Positions 47,201-57,002 of a DNA stretch of 64,000 nt are shown here, one piece after another. Source of the DNA: Diprion similis (taxonomy: Eukaryota; Arthropoda; Insecta; Hymenoptera; Diprionidae); the NCBI RefSeq assembly GCF_021155765.1, contig NC_060112.1:9424001-9488000 (forward strand). Reading direction: 5' to 3'. The translations under genes were made by a program, and so were the position numbers. Below the pieces are notes generated by a model that was not told the origin of the DNA, did no database searches, and worked only from the letters and a program-made list of their open reading frames with translations. Each line of letters begins with the position of its first letter. Position 1 is the stretch's first letter.

Positions 47201-50200
47201 ACTTGTACTCACCTTCAAAGTAGGTGAGAGATAATTTTTCAAGAACCAAAACTTGACGGGTGTTTTAGTGTGCTTGATCACACTGAGCATCATAATTTTA
47301 ATAAACCTCTCATACAGATGTCCAGAAGCTAAAGAAAATATATTCAATTTTTCATCTTTATCTTCACTCTCTTCAGCAGCAGTAAATGTCCTGTAATTTA
47401 TCAGTTAAAGTGATATGAAACATGAGTAAAAATGTAGATGTAATATACAAAGAATAAGTGATAATGTAGACTTTAAATTGATTATTCATGTTTTGTGATG
47501 AATGCTTATTCAGATCTCAAATTGCTCAAGAGTATGCGAATACTTGTGCAAGATGCAAATGAAATAACGATAAAATAAATTAACTATTTCGAAGGAAAAT
47601 TTAATGATATGAATTGAACACATATTGATTTGTTTACCTAGATATTGAATTCCATAGACCAGAGTTTGATTCATCTTCTGATAAAAGATCTATATTTGCT
47701 TTGTCTGGTTTCTTGGAGACTTTCAGCTTCAAGACATGACTGCGCAATGAACTTATAACAACCTTCACATTGTTTTCGCTATGAATAACATCTTGACCAT
47801 CGACGCTCGTAATGTCGTATATCTCGGCAGACCTTCCTTGCCTCAGTCGTAAAATCCACTCACCAGGATTAGCTTTTAGCTGAAAATATCCCAGATTAGC
47901 CATAACAATGGTGTCAACTATTACAGGCTCATTTTCAGTGCCCAAAGTTATCTGTAATCCTCTGGGTGGATTTCCAATTACAGCTTCGAAACAGTGCCCT
48001 TCAAGAAGAAGGTGCTCCAACTCGAATTCACTGTAAAAAAAATGAAAAGAATTCATAGATAAAAATGATCAAACATAAAAATATCATTTGCAATAGGAAA
48101 AGATAATTATGAGTAATTAAGGCAAACGTATATACGAGTAGACGACTGAAAAACTGGGTGAATTTCGCCAATTAATATGTTGACAACCAATTATTCAATT
48201 TATTTGGGGTTTGTTTTATGCAAGAATATATAAATTGAGCATCACTTACATTTTTCTGATTAAGAATCAGTAAATAAGAAGTATTATTTTTGGCAATAAC
48301 ATCAACCATTTCTCTTGGTACCATGTTTTGCAATACATGTGGTATCTTAAAAACGGATTAACCGATTTACTTCAATTTTGGAGATAGTATCTTTGAACAA
48401 TTCATCCTCTTTACTACAATTCCTTTTTTTTTTTTCAACTGTGATGTTTTTTTTTTTTTTTTTTTTTAAATATCAAAGAATTGTGAATCTTCGAAAAAAA
48501 CCGGTTTTCTGCTTTAACTGGTTGTTACAATCCCCATTTGAGTGAAAAAAAAAAGAATATTTTAATATTTCGAATCGTGGCAAGGGAATAAACTATTCAA
48601 AAATATTGTCTGCAAATATAAAGTAAATCAATTGGGCCGTTTTTGAAATATTCTGAATACCACTCAATGTGTTACCAAGCAAAGTGGTTGACGTTATTAA
48701 TAATAATGCTTCCTATAGTCGATTACAGTCATAAAAAGAAAACAACGTGAATGCAACTCAATCTACGTTTTTAGCCGACTACTTCTGTACGTATACTCCC
48801 TTGATAATGATGAAGTAGGAAACATCTGTACTGCACCACTTCTGTACATGTATACGAAATTAATATTATAAATATTTACCTTTGTACACCCATTGCTACA
48901 TTATCTAATTTAATGTTGTCCAAGTCATATACGCTGCGCACAACTTCAACCAGCCAATTTTCTGGTGCATGGATATGCTGAGTAAGTAATGAAGAAGTTG
49001 GCAATTTATGAAATCTAGCAATTGCGCCAGCGATCTGACCTTCAGGAGTAAATTGTAATTCCGGTTCTAGGACGAATCGGTAGAAACTGAAATAGTTTTA
49101 AAATTAGCAATAAAACGTGTTTGAAAAAAGAAAAATATATTTGCTGTGGCTTGCATAGAGCTGATTGGCACTAGACTAAAAATACCTTTTCAATGGCATG
49201 TCACTGTTTTTATCCAAACAATTCAGGAATACTTTTACATGGCAGTTTAGGGTCTGTTGCAGTGTGCTTATAATAGGTCCAAGTTTTTGTGCCCCACGAG
49301 AAACTGGGTCAACGATTGCAGTAAGATCGAATGCTACGCTGTCAGGGTCTCCTGCAGGTATTTTGATGGCACTGGAAATACATGATAATTTGTTCGAAAA
49401 CAATCATTATTATCAGTCACAGCTGGGTATCGTATAAAGAACTGGTGAATTTCAATCTGAAGCTGGTCCTTTAGAAATTGCAAAATTACCTGTGTTCATC
49501 GCCGTGAAACGGAACATCAACTCGGCTTCTAGTCTGTGGTCTTGGTACCAATAGTGCTACGATTTTTACAATCATATCATCTGTGATATCAATTTTCTCT
49601 GAAAAACAAAGATCGTAAAATTTTTTTATAAGGATTTTTATAAACTTCAAATCAACATATATTATGAAAAGTTGAATAATTTGTTGCTTTTCTTATGCTA
49701 TAGAACAAAGATACCCATTTTTATTCTACATTATCTTACCGTATTCATCGTCGTCATCCAACGAATTTGCCTTCAGTACATTTTTAAACAGTTTATTGCC
49801 ATAGGTATTTTGACTAAACCTTTCCAAAAGACCGAAATCTTCACTGGTAAATTCCTCACTTTCATCGAATGGTCCAATTATACGACCGTTGCATATGACT
49901 GCTCTCATTCCACTTTCCAAATGTAATCCATTTTTTACATAGTGCTTGTGCACATCAAGTGTTATTGTTTGTTCATCAAGTTTCTTCTTCACATCTTCAT
50001 TCTAATAACATTATTTCTATTATAGAACAATACACTTGTACATTTTATTCTTATGAGTATGTTGATAGTATGTAAGGTTGCTCTGTTAATATTGTAAGTA
50101 AGAGTGAAATAGAATTATGGATCAGACGAGCTCACCTCAATTTCGTATTTGCCACTAGCAATAAGGGAAACTGCATCATCATGTATAACTTGAAGAATGA

Positions 50201-53200
50201 ATCTCATGGCTTCTTCACTTGATAACGCATTTAATGCGGCGAGCACAACTTTGTTTATGTCAATTTGAGGTCTACCGGTATTTTCAATGCCGTTTACGAT
50301 AATACTGATCCTTACATCTGCATTCGATTTCTACAAAAATTAAATGACCATTATATACTGTGAGGAATGATAATTGTAGATACTTCGTTTATTTTAAGCT
50401 TTTCAGTACTTACCACATATTCAAATGCTTCGCGTAATAATTGTCTATCTATAGATAGGTTCAAATCGACTACGATCCAGAAAGTAAACAAGTGATGTAC
50501 AGTGCTGCGTCTAGATATATATATGTATTTCATCCGCTCCATGAGCCAACTGGAAGTATCTTGTTGACTCCACTTTGAGATTTCGTCAGTTTCAGGCATG
50601 TTTCCAATCAAGTCAAGCCAATTATGCTTTTCCACTTTCAGAACACGCTCATTCAACCTGTGAAGAAAAATGTCAATTATGTCGAAGTTGTCACTCACTC
50701 AAGGTGCAAATAGATTTCCTGTTTCTTCAAACAAATTATGAAAGTAACCGAGTTTTCTAATTAAGTAATAAACCGTTACACAATTAATGTCAAGTAAATA
50801 TAACATGACGCATAATAAATATATGTACCGATCCACTAACGTTTGACTGGCTTTTTAGGGTCAAATTTGAATAGATTATATGGTGTACACTGAAAGTGAC
50901 ACTGGAGAATTTTCATACTTAATGTATACTATAAAATATCCAAATTGCCAAGATAAAAATTTTGACCCAAAAGAACTGGCCGAAACTTAGTACACATCCA
51001 ATCCATGTATATAAATATTAGATGAATAATACTAAAATAAAAATCTAGTAATTTCACCTGGGCATAACATTAGGTTGATTCATAATATAATCAATGACAT
51101 CGTCGCCTTCAGTGAGCTCACCCCGGTATACAGCTTTTTGAAACGCGGGTGTTTGCGTCATTATTGTGGAGAGAACTGCTTCTTCAAATAATTCTGAGCT
51201 AAGCTGATTAGATGGTAAAGGTATTCCATTCAATAACGCTTGAGGGAATTTATGGAACCCTGTGCGTTTTACAAAGTCATTAGCTAAATGACGTCCAACA
51301 TCATACTCCGATTCTTCCCCGAGAATATAATTGACATCAGCAGATGAATCTCTAGCTAGAATAGCTTTTCTTATTTCACTCACATCTGTACTGTCTTCAT
51401 CGATAAAGTGTCTCAACTAAACATAAAGACTTTTATCAAAAACATAGCTAATGCCGATTCTCTATGTAAATTAGGTAAATAAGAGAAACTTGCATCTGAA
51501 AGGAAACGCATTGCCTCCTTGTGTCCGAGTGATTCAGCAAAGTAATGGTAGGCATTATTGACGGCAACACTAGCATCCGTTTGACCTGTTACGGAAGTGT
51601 TATAATTGGTGACAAAAACAAAGCCAACACGAAGCGGAGCAGAATGTGTGTATAGTGACTCAGCTAGGGAGATTAATGGCACTGCGTCTTTGCTCAGTGG
51701 ATCAATGATTATGACCTGAAAGTTCAAATAAAACCACTATTCGATGAAAATGTCTATAATGTGTTTGCAGTCTATAATTAACATTACTAACCAAGTTATA
51801 AAGATTTCTTCTTATGTTTCTGAGCATGCCAGGAAATGTTGGTCGTAAAAGCTCAGTTAGTGACGGTGACCATCGTTTGTATCGTGAATCGCTCTCAATA
51901 TCATTCACCCATATGATTGCCGAATCTCTAATATCTATAGCGAAATCTTGGCTATCTCCATTCCCTGATAAATCTAGAGCCAGTAGCTTGTTCATTTTTT
52001 TATTTGCAAATCCTGAAACACAATTGAACTTTACGTAAAACGTGTCAAATGATAGTTGGATCTCCCTTATTGGTTGAATTAGTTTTGTATTTACAATAAA
52101 TCTATGATCTAAAACAGAAGAAATTTAGAATTACCAATTTTATGGAGTAATTCCATTACCCGCAATTCTGCACGTAACGACTCTAAGAGAGTCAAAATAT
52201 CGATTGCTTCCAAATCAAAGAAGAGTCCATTAAGAAATAAAGCTGTATCTGTTGGTTGGATATTCAAGTTTGCAGAGAATATCTCTTGATTCAATTTCAT
52301 TTCTTTCTTCATTTCAGAATTCACTTTTGTTCTGATTAAAGATTTAGCCTAAACAGTTGAAGTAAATGTGATAAATCAGTGCATTGAAATTACACTATAA
52401 TTATTACATAAAGGAGCCAATACAAACTAAAGATCGTGTTGACCTGCATAGGGAAATTTTGAGCAATATCAGTAAGTGCTTCGATTGCTTCACTTGCGGG
52501 TGACTTCATAATTCTTTCAGCAGCTTGATGACTTAAATCTTGAAATTGCCATACTTTTAATGCTCCGATCTCATGACTATTCTCCAGTAAATGCGTCTGT
52601 AACTTATCCAGTTCGCCCTGCTTGTCTGGGTATAAATTCCTGCATAAAATGTATCATATTAATTAATTACTCTTGGTCATACAATATTACCTGTAATTTT
52701 CGTTGTGCCAATAGTGTCAAAAAGTGCCATAGCCCGATGTGTGACAGAATTTTCAATTATTTTGCAGCGAAAAAAATTGTCCTGATGGTACACGAATATT
52801 AGATTCTATTTATTCATATATGGTGGACAGCGCCGTAAATAAAAATATCGAAATCAAAACACCAGGCATGTAATAAATCATAGGCTAATTTCATTTCACA
52901 AATAAATCGCTCGGACTGGTAGGTCTAATGATTTACACCATGTGGGGATTGATTATGCCATTTTCTGGATAATGTAAAGAATAAATGTTTTTAAGATTCT
53001 TCAAACATCTACGTTTCTCAGCAATTGCATCTTTTGGTAGACTTGCTAATTTTATTCGGAGCAATCGTCGAAAATTTCGAAAAACATATTATTATAATTG
53101 GCAGAAGTTATGAGCACTTAAAAAATTCACCAATGACAAACTTGATAAGGAAAAAGAGGACTTTGAAATATCGTTACAGTACATGGAAGGCATTTTTAAT

Positions 53201-54820
53201 AGAAATCTAAAAACACGATTCAACTTGAATTATCAACTGAATGGTATATGTATTTGCTAAGTGATTTAAATTTTTCATTGTGTTTTGAGATGGAATCAGT
53301 TCATACTTTAAAATCCCAAAATTAAGCCCATCAATTTCTTCACTTCCATCACTTGTCGAATCAGCCTCTTTGTCTGAATTGTCTTTAATGTCAGAGTCAT
53401 CGGTCGCCTTGTATTCTGTAGATTTCATTTGGAGTTCGACCCCATATCCTGACAGTCGTAACTTCTTTTCTGATCGATTCTAAAATTAATAATGTTCAAT
53501 AAATAAATTTAGCAGAAATTGAGACAACCTTAATTTAATTTTCTCTTACTTTTACATAGTGGCGCAAAACATAATCAATCTTTTTTTGTTCGGCCAAAGA
53601 TTTCAATGTACTATGGAATTCACTGAATTCCGGTGTTCCCATTTGACCATAAAGAATCACAGTCTTATCAGATTGTTCACCACCAGGATAATGATGATCC
53701 ACACTGTAAGTATCTATTTCTACTTCTGCCTGCTGCAAAACACACATGTTGAATAATTTAGTGAGGGGTGAATTCCAAGATACACATCAGGCAATGTCAG
53801 AAGAAAACCAACAAAAGAGGAATTCAAACAATATCTTCCAAGAGTGTGATATCAGATTCTCAAACAAATCTCACTGTGAAAGTACACTTTTGATCATGAA
53901 GAAATGTCAAGTTCACTGGGCTGCTAATTGATGATTATATTTCTACCTTATCAATTAGTTCTTCCAAATCTTTTAATGAACAAGTAAGTTTTCCACCAAT
54001 GTCCATTGCGACACTGCACCCCAGATGCGAAATGTTTTTATTCTCTGCCATTTGGCTGAACATCTCAACTCGTGATGAATATGTTCTCAGGGAGAGTCCA
54101 AGTTTAAGTACAGCTATTTCAGCTGGAGTTAAGAACTTTTTCGTTGCTGCGATAGCGACATTGTAAGCATCTCTTTCCATGGCTATAAATTAACATGATG
54201 AAGATATTTGAATTGTAAATTTCAGTATTTTTGCAGTAACAGATTTAACACCCAGGTTGCTTCCAGTTTGAGGGATAGTCATGATATTACGGTTCCTTCT
54301 CAGGAAAATGACAAGAAACGTGGAGGCTAAACTATAAAGGAATATGCAAAAAGTTAATCAGATAATTAAATAATTTGTACAAGTAGAGAAATTTTGGGTG
54401 TTCTTTGCGAGAAACCAAGTTACGGATGTTCATCAATTTGCTGATAACTGAGTAGTTGTCTTTAATTACAGTGAATATGTAATTTTGGAATTTTACTATT
54501 CACAACCATTATGTCATGTTGTTCTATAATATAGAAATGTTAGAATTGTATTTGATAATAAATTTAACATGTAGTTAAAGTTATAATTAAAACAACTCAC
54601 CATTTGGTGGCAGCAAATATGAACTGCTCGATATTTCATCGACAAATCCCCAGAAGTAGTCATGACTTTCGTCGCTGAGATACTCAGCTACCTCTAGCAT
54701 AAGAGGAGTCTCTTTCCACTTGGCATCGATTAACGTTGTTACATATTTATTGATTTGTTTATCCGCAGCAATTTGATTAAAACATAATACGAATGAGTAC
54801 CAAAGTATGAAAACCCACAT
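44237..54820 (-). CDS. UGGT: UDP-glucose:glycoprotein glucosyltransferase (ER folding sensor)
   Basis: It reglucosylates N-glycans of misfolded glycoproteins in the ER lumen so that they re-enter the calnexin/calreticulin cycle. Coding exons in order: 54,601-54,820; 53,947-54,182; 53,550-53,732; 53,307-53,479; 52,444-52,639; 52,135-52,348; 51,792-52,012; 51,494-51,715; 51,058-51,416; 50,414-50,657; 50,136-50,330; 49,740-50,001; 49,490-49,598; 49,186-49,371; 48,880-49,086; 47,638-48,030; 47,213-47,390; 46,869-47,051; 46,681-46,784; 46,417-46,588; 46,182-46,298; 45,833-45,971; 44,237-44,274. The total is 4,551 bp, 1,516 residues, close to the family norm of about 1,550. Residues 1-20 form a signal peptide ([19 protein letters not shown]). 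The long N-terminal half is the thioredoxin-like folding-sensor region. The C-terminal GT24 catalytic domain (about 1,240-1,500) holds the DxD motif FVDADQ (D1324, D1326). The protein ends in HEEL, a KDEL-type retrieval signal. The start ATG sits directly after an acceptor-like TTTACAG, so a 5' UTR intron is likely. Confidence 0.97.
44358..45068. repeat. Long imperfect inverted repeat (foldback element)
   Basis: The left arm (about 44,358-44,672) and right arm (about 44,721-45,068) are reverse complements with a loop of about 50 bp. Anchor matches include TTCTCAACCAAAAGTGAGTC (44,378 on) with its complement near 45,047, TACTTTATGATAAGATAAAA with its complement near 45,000, GATAAGAAAATTAAATT with its complement near 44,960, and AAATTGTTTAAACAAAACAT with its complement near 44,910. 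The arms diverge more toward the loop. A transcript of either strand would fold into a hairpin of about 300 bp. It may be an old foldback transposon or a local inverted duplication. Confidence 0.88.
45185..45665. repeat. Degenerate minisatellite with TGAAATC(C/T) core
   Basis: About 480 bp is built from irregularly spaced near-copies of TGAAATCT, TGAAATCC and TGAAATTC, many joined by short linkers such as GTTGCAATCTCG. Spacing is not constant, so the array is old. It lies in the last intron of UGGT just outside the foldback element. Confidence 0.7.
48031..48879 (-). other. UGGT intron carrying dispersed repeat copy A
   Basis: GT-AG intron between the exons ending with ...GVQ(S) and starting (S)EFELEH. 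Apart from the dispersed repeat I see nothing functional in it. Confidence 0.8.
48150..48812 (+). mobile_element. Dispersed repeat copy A (in a UGGT intron)
   Basis: This intronic segment matches 62,765-63,432 in the same strand orientation and the same order of blocks. Examples are TTCAATTTATTTGGGGTTTG with TTCAATTTGATTGGGGTTTA, AAAGTAAATCAATTGGGCCG with AAAGTAAATCTGTTGCATCG, AATAATGCTTCCTATAGTCG with AACAATACTTCCTATTAATT, and ATACTCCCTTGATAAT with ATACCCCCTTGATATT. Homopolymer T runs near 48,427-48,470 differ in length. No coding capacity is visible, so it is likely a non-autonomous transposon or a transposon fragment. Confidence 0.7.
51417..51493 (-). other. Probable GC-AG intron of UGGT (77 bp)
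   Basis: On the minus strand the upstream exon reads FLSD and then GAT|GCAAGT. The downstream exon starts TTG AGA CAC (LRHFIDED) after TTTAG. No GT donor in the right phase exists between the two coding stretches. The nearby GTs give phase 1 or impossibly short introns. The GC donor gives phase 0 on both sides and a join ([15 protein letters not shown]) whose length to the next conserved block fits the family. GCAAGT is the usual form of GC donors. Confidence 0.8.
52640..53306 (-). other. 667-bp UGGT intron, nothing further recognised
   Basis: The intron lies between the exon ending NFGIL(K) (donor GTATGA) and the one beginning NLYPDKQ. It is AT-rich, with short open frames only and no repeat or element that I can support. 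Confidence 0.7.
54183..54600 (-). other. First coding-region intron of UGGT, nothing further recognised
   Basis: The donor is AATG|GTGAGT after LLPPN and the acceptor is TTTATAG before (A)MERDAYN. The intron is 418 bp and AT-rich with no distinct feature. Confidence 0.8.
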
Positions 54821-55556
54821 CTGTAAATCATAAAACCTTATCATTAGTAATGATTCGGCTAAATACCTAAGATCTGTCTTCGGCGATTGCTTCAAAGTAA
54901 CGGAAATATTAATTACATGAAAATTATCTAGAAAAAATAAGCGAGTTTCTCATGAAGATTATTTCTTTATCTAAGCAACTTCAATTGCATTGACAGCAAA
55001 AATCTGATATATCACAAATTAAAAGCAATTCAATTAAAAATGTTTAGTAGCACATTATTCTGAATCGAAAATTAACAGAACGAAGATGTATGAGCATTAG
55101 TTATCACACTTTGCAATATGTAGTCTTGAGACACGTCTACAAATAAATTTAGTAATTGTTTAGGTATAAGGAAAGTACCTGATTTAATTAAACTTATCAA
55201 GATTTGAGAAAACAATAATTTCCTTTTATTCTTTGGGACATTATAGAGCCATTCTGCGATAACATGGAATGAAGTATATGAGAAAAAGAAAACATACATT
55301 TATTAATGTCCGCATACTTCGTTAGCTTATTATTTATAAAAATAACATTCACATGAAGTAATTGAGAAGTAACTGAAAAAATTTAGCGTGAGAAAATAAG
55401 AATATTTTCAAATACTAGTGAACATCCCAATTAACCTTCAATTCTACATCAAATTGCTAATATACCAAGAATAGTCTATTAGAACAAGTAAGGTACCTTT
55501 GAAAATAACTTTAGTTTTTACGTTATACGTTATGACGAATTTCTTGATGACAGCAG

Positions 55557-55575
55557 CCAATCCATGCAGGGCACG
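55557..55575 (+). promoter_or_regulatory. ER-stress-response-element-like site (CCAAT-N9-GCACG)
   Basis: The sequence is CCAAT, nine bases, then GCACG, followed by TG. The ERSE consensus is CCAAT-N9-CCACG, so this differs at one base with the correct spacing. The second half also forms a CACGTG palindrome containing the ACGT core used by XBP1/ATF6-type factors. It lies about 740 bp upstream of the UGGT start codon, and UGGT is an ER folding gene. Function is inferred. Confidence 0.4.
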
Positions 55576-56037
55576 TGCCACCGGGTACTAGTTACTACTA
55601 CACAATCGCAACTTTGAAAAAATCTAGCCTCATACTAGCCTCATCGACTAAACCACAATCTTAACCTGCACGACCACCTTACGAATTTTCAACTATTTTC
55701 CACTACATATCTGGGACTCCAGTAACGTCTGGCATGCTGGCAGTCTGGTACAAAAAGCAAAGCTCCACCGGTTTTGGACGGCGCGGTAGGGATGGACCAC
55801 GATTTAAGCAGTGAAGAGCCTGAGAGAGTGCACACTCGCGTTGCTTGTGTTCCTCATTTAGTAGCGCCCTCAGACACGAAATAGGTTTCTGGAACTAATT
55901 TCCATGATACATCGGTATCAGTCGGTAAGCCGACGGCGATGCATACATAGAGATACTCAATGAATGCACATCAGTGACCGATGCTCCGCCATTTAGCCAC
56001 GGAAAATTAGAGATATTGCTATTAGTGCGCATTTCAT

Positions 56038-56168
56038 GGGTGCGTTCCGAAACTAGCTGGTAGCGCTGAAAACTTCTCAAGACAGAGGCAGAGCTAGTCA
56101 CAAACTCGGCAGTGCAAAGGAGATAAAATATGGTTGACAGCACTGGCAGCTAATTTCGGAACGCACCC
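56038..56168. mobile_element. MITE-like element, 131 bp with 31-bp terminal inverted repeats
   Basis: The left end GGGTGCGTTCCGAAACTAGC (56,038 on) is matched by the reverse complement of the right end (GGGTGCGTTCCGAAATTAGC, ending at 56,168). The inverted match covers about 31 bp with few mismatches. The interior is non-coding. No clear target-site duplication is visible, so its superfamily is open. Confidence 0.75.
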
Positions 56169-56186
56169 CTTGTATGTATGTACCAT

Positions 56187-56285
56187 ATAGGGTGCGTTCG
56201 TAATGTCTACTCGGTCGAGCGGTCCGCCAACGAGAGCGTTCGAAAACTTCAACTGCGGCCAAGTCAACTTACGAACTCTGACCGT
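56187..56285. repeat. Related partial element beginning GGGTGCGTTCG
   Basis: A second GGGTGCGTTC end occurs at 56,190, 21 bp past the MITE. An imperfect inverted partner (AACTTACGAAC against GTTCGTAATG) ends near 56,275. It may be a diverged relative or a broken copy. Boundaries are uncertain. Confidence 0.35.
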
Positions 56286-57002
56286 TGCGTCAGCTATATT
56301 TAAACCATACATGGGATCCATTGGTCCTGGAAATGTCCTTGAATTTTGCTTGTCCTTCAAAAGTCTTTGAAACTATCCTTGAATTTTTCTTCTATCCTGC
56401 TATATTCTTTTTTTAATTTTTCTGAATAACCTGAAAATGTTTTGAAAATGTATGTATATACTTAAATTTGTTATAGATCTTTTATAGGACACCATGGTAG
56501 ATTTAATAGAGATAAACTGCGCGGTCTATGCACCGAGCTGAAGCCGTAATTAGAAAAAGAGCACAACTGGAAAAGTCTGTCTTATCTCAGTCAAAAACAA
56601 GTCTATGGTCAACCCCTTCGGTGCCTCATAAAAAAATCACTCTAGAGCTGACCATCTATTTACTGTAACGTTCTGTCTGATGAGATTTAGAACACGTATT
56701 TAGTATTAACATTTCCTACGTCTGTGGTATTAACCGTCAAATTTCGGCACTTCAAAGTACTTCGTACAGAGGGTTCAGTATAGCAGAGGGTGGAAATGTT
56801 GCCTACCGTGGTATCTCAATAGAAATATTTTTTATGGTGATTTTTTACTCGCCACGGAAAGTAAAGAGTAATATAAATCTTGTGTCTTGACGGCACGGTT
56901 TAACACACGAGTTGACTATTTCAATACTTGCATTTCATTATCGGTACCGTGCCGCGATATAAACAATAATTCGGCCGGCTGTGGACATTTTTACCCATTA
57001 CC

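Larger units (their letters stand above)
54821..57002. promoter_or_regulatory. Shared upstream region of divergent UGGT and CAND1
   Basis: The two start codons face away from each other across 2.2 kb. The UGGT ATG directly follows an acceptor-like sequence, so a non-coding first exon of UGGT probably lies within this region. The stretch 55,550-55,870 is the least AT-rich and the best candidate for its promoter. CAND1's 5' UTR should end at 57,002, preceded by a CG-containing stretch (56,940-56,985). A small inverted-repeat element sits at 56,038-56,168. Transcription starts cannot be fixed from sequence alone. Confidence 0.5.

Noticed and set aside
51413..51727. A frameshift or pseudogene break in UGGT at 51,416, where one frame stops (TGA at 51,413-51,415) and the next begins.
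   Set aside because: A 77-bp GC-AG intron restores phase and the expected length. All other exons are intact.
55072..55299. 75-codon minus-strand open frame upstream of UGGT, considered as an N-terminal extension.
   Set aside because: UGGT already has a proper signal peptide at its own ATG. This frame has no donor joining it in phase that I could find.
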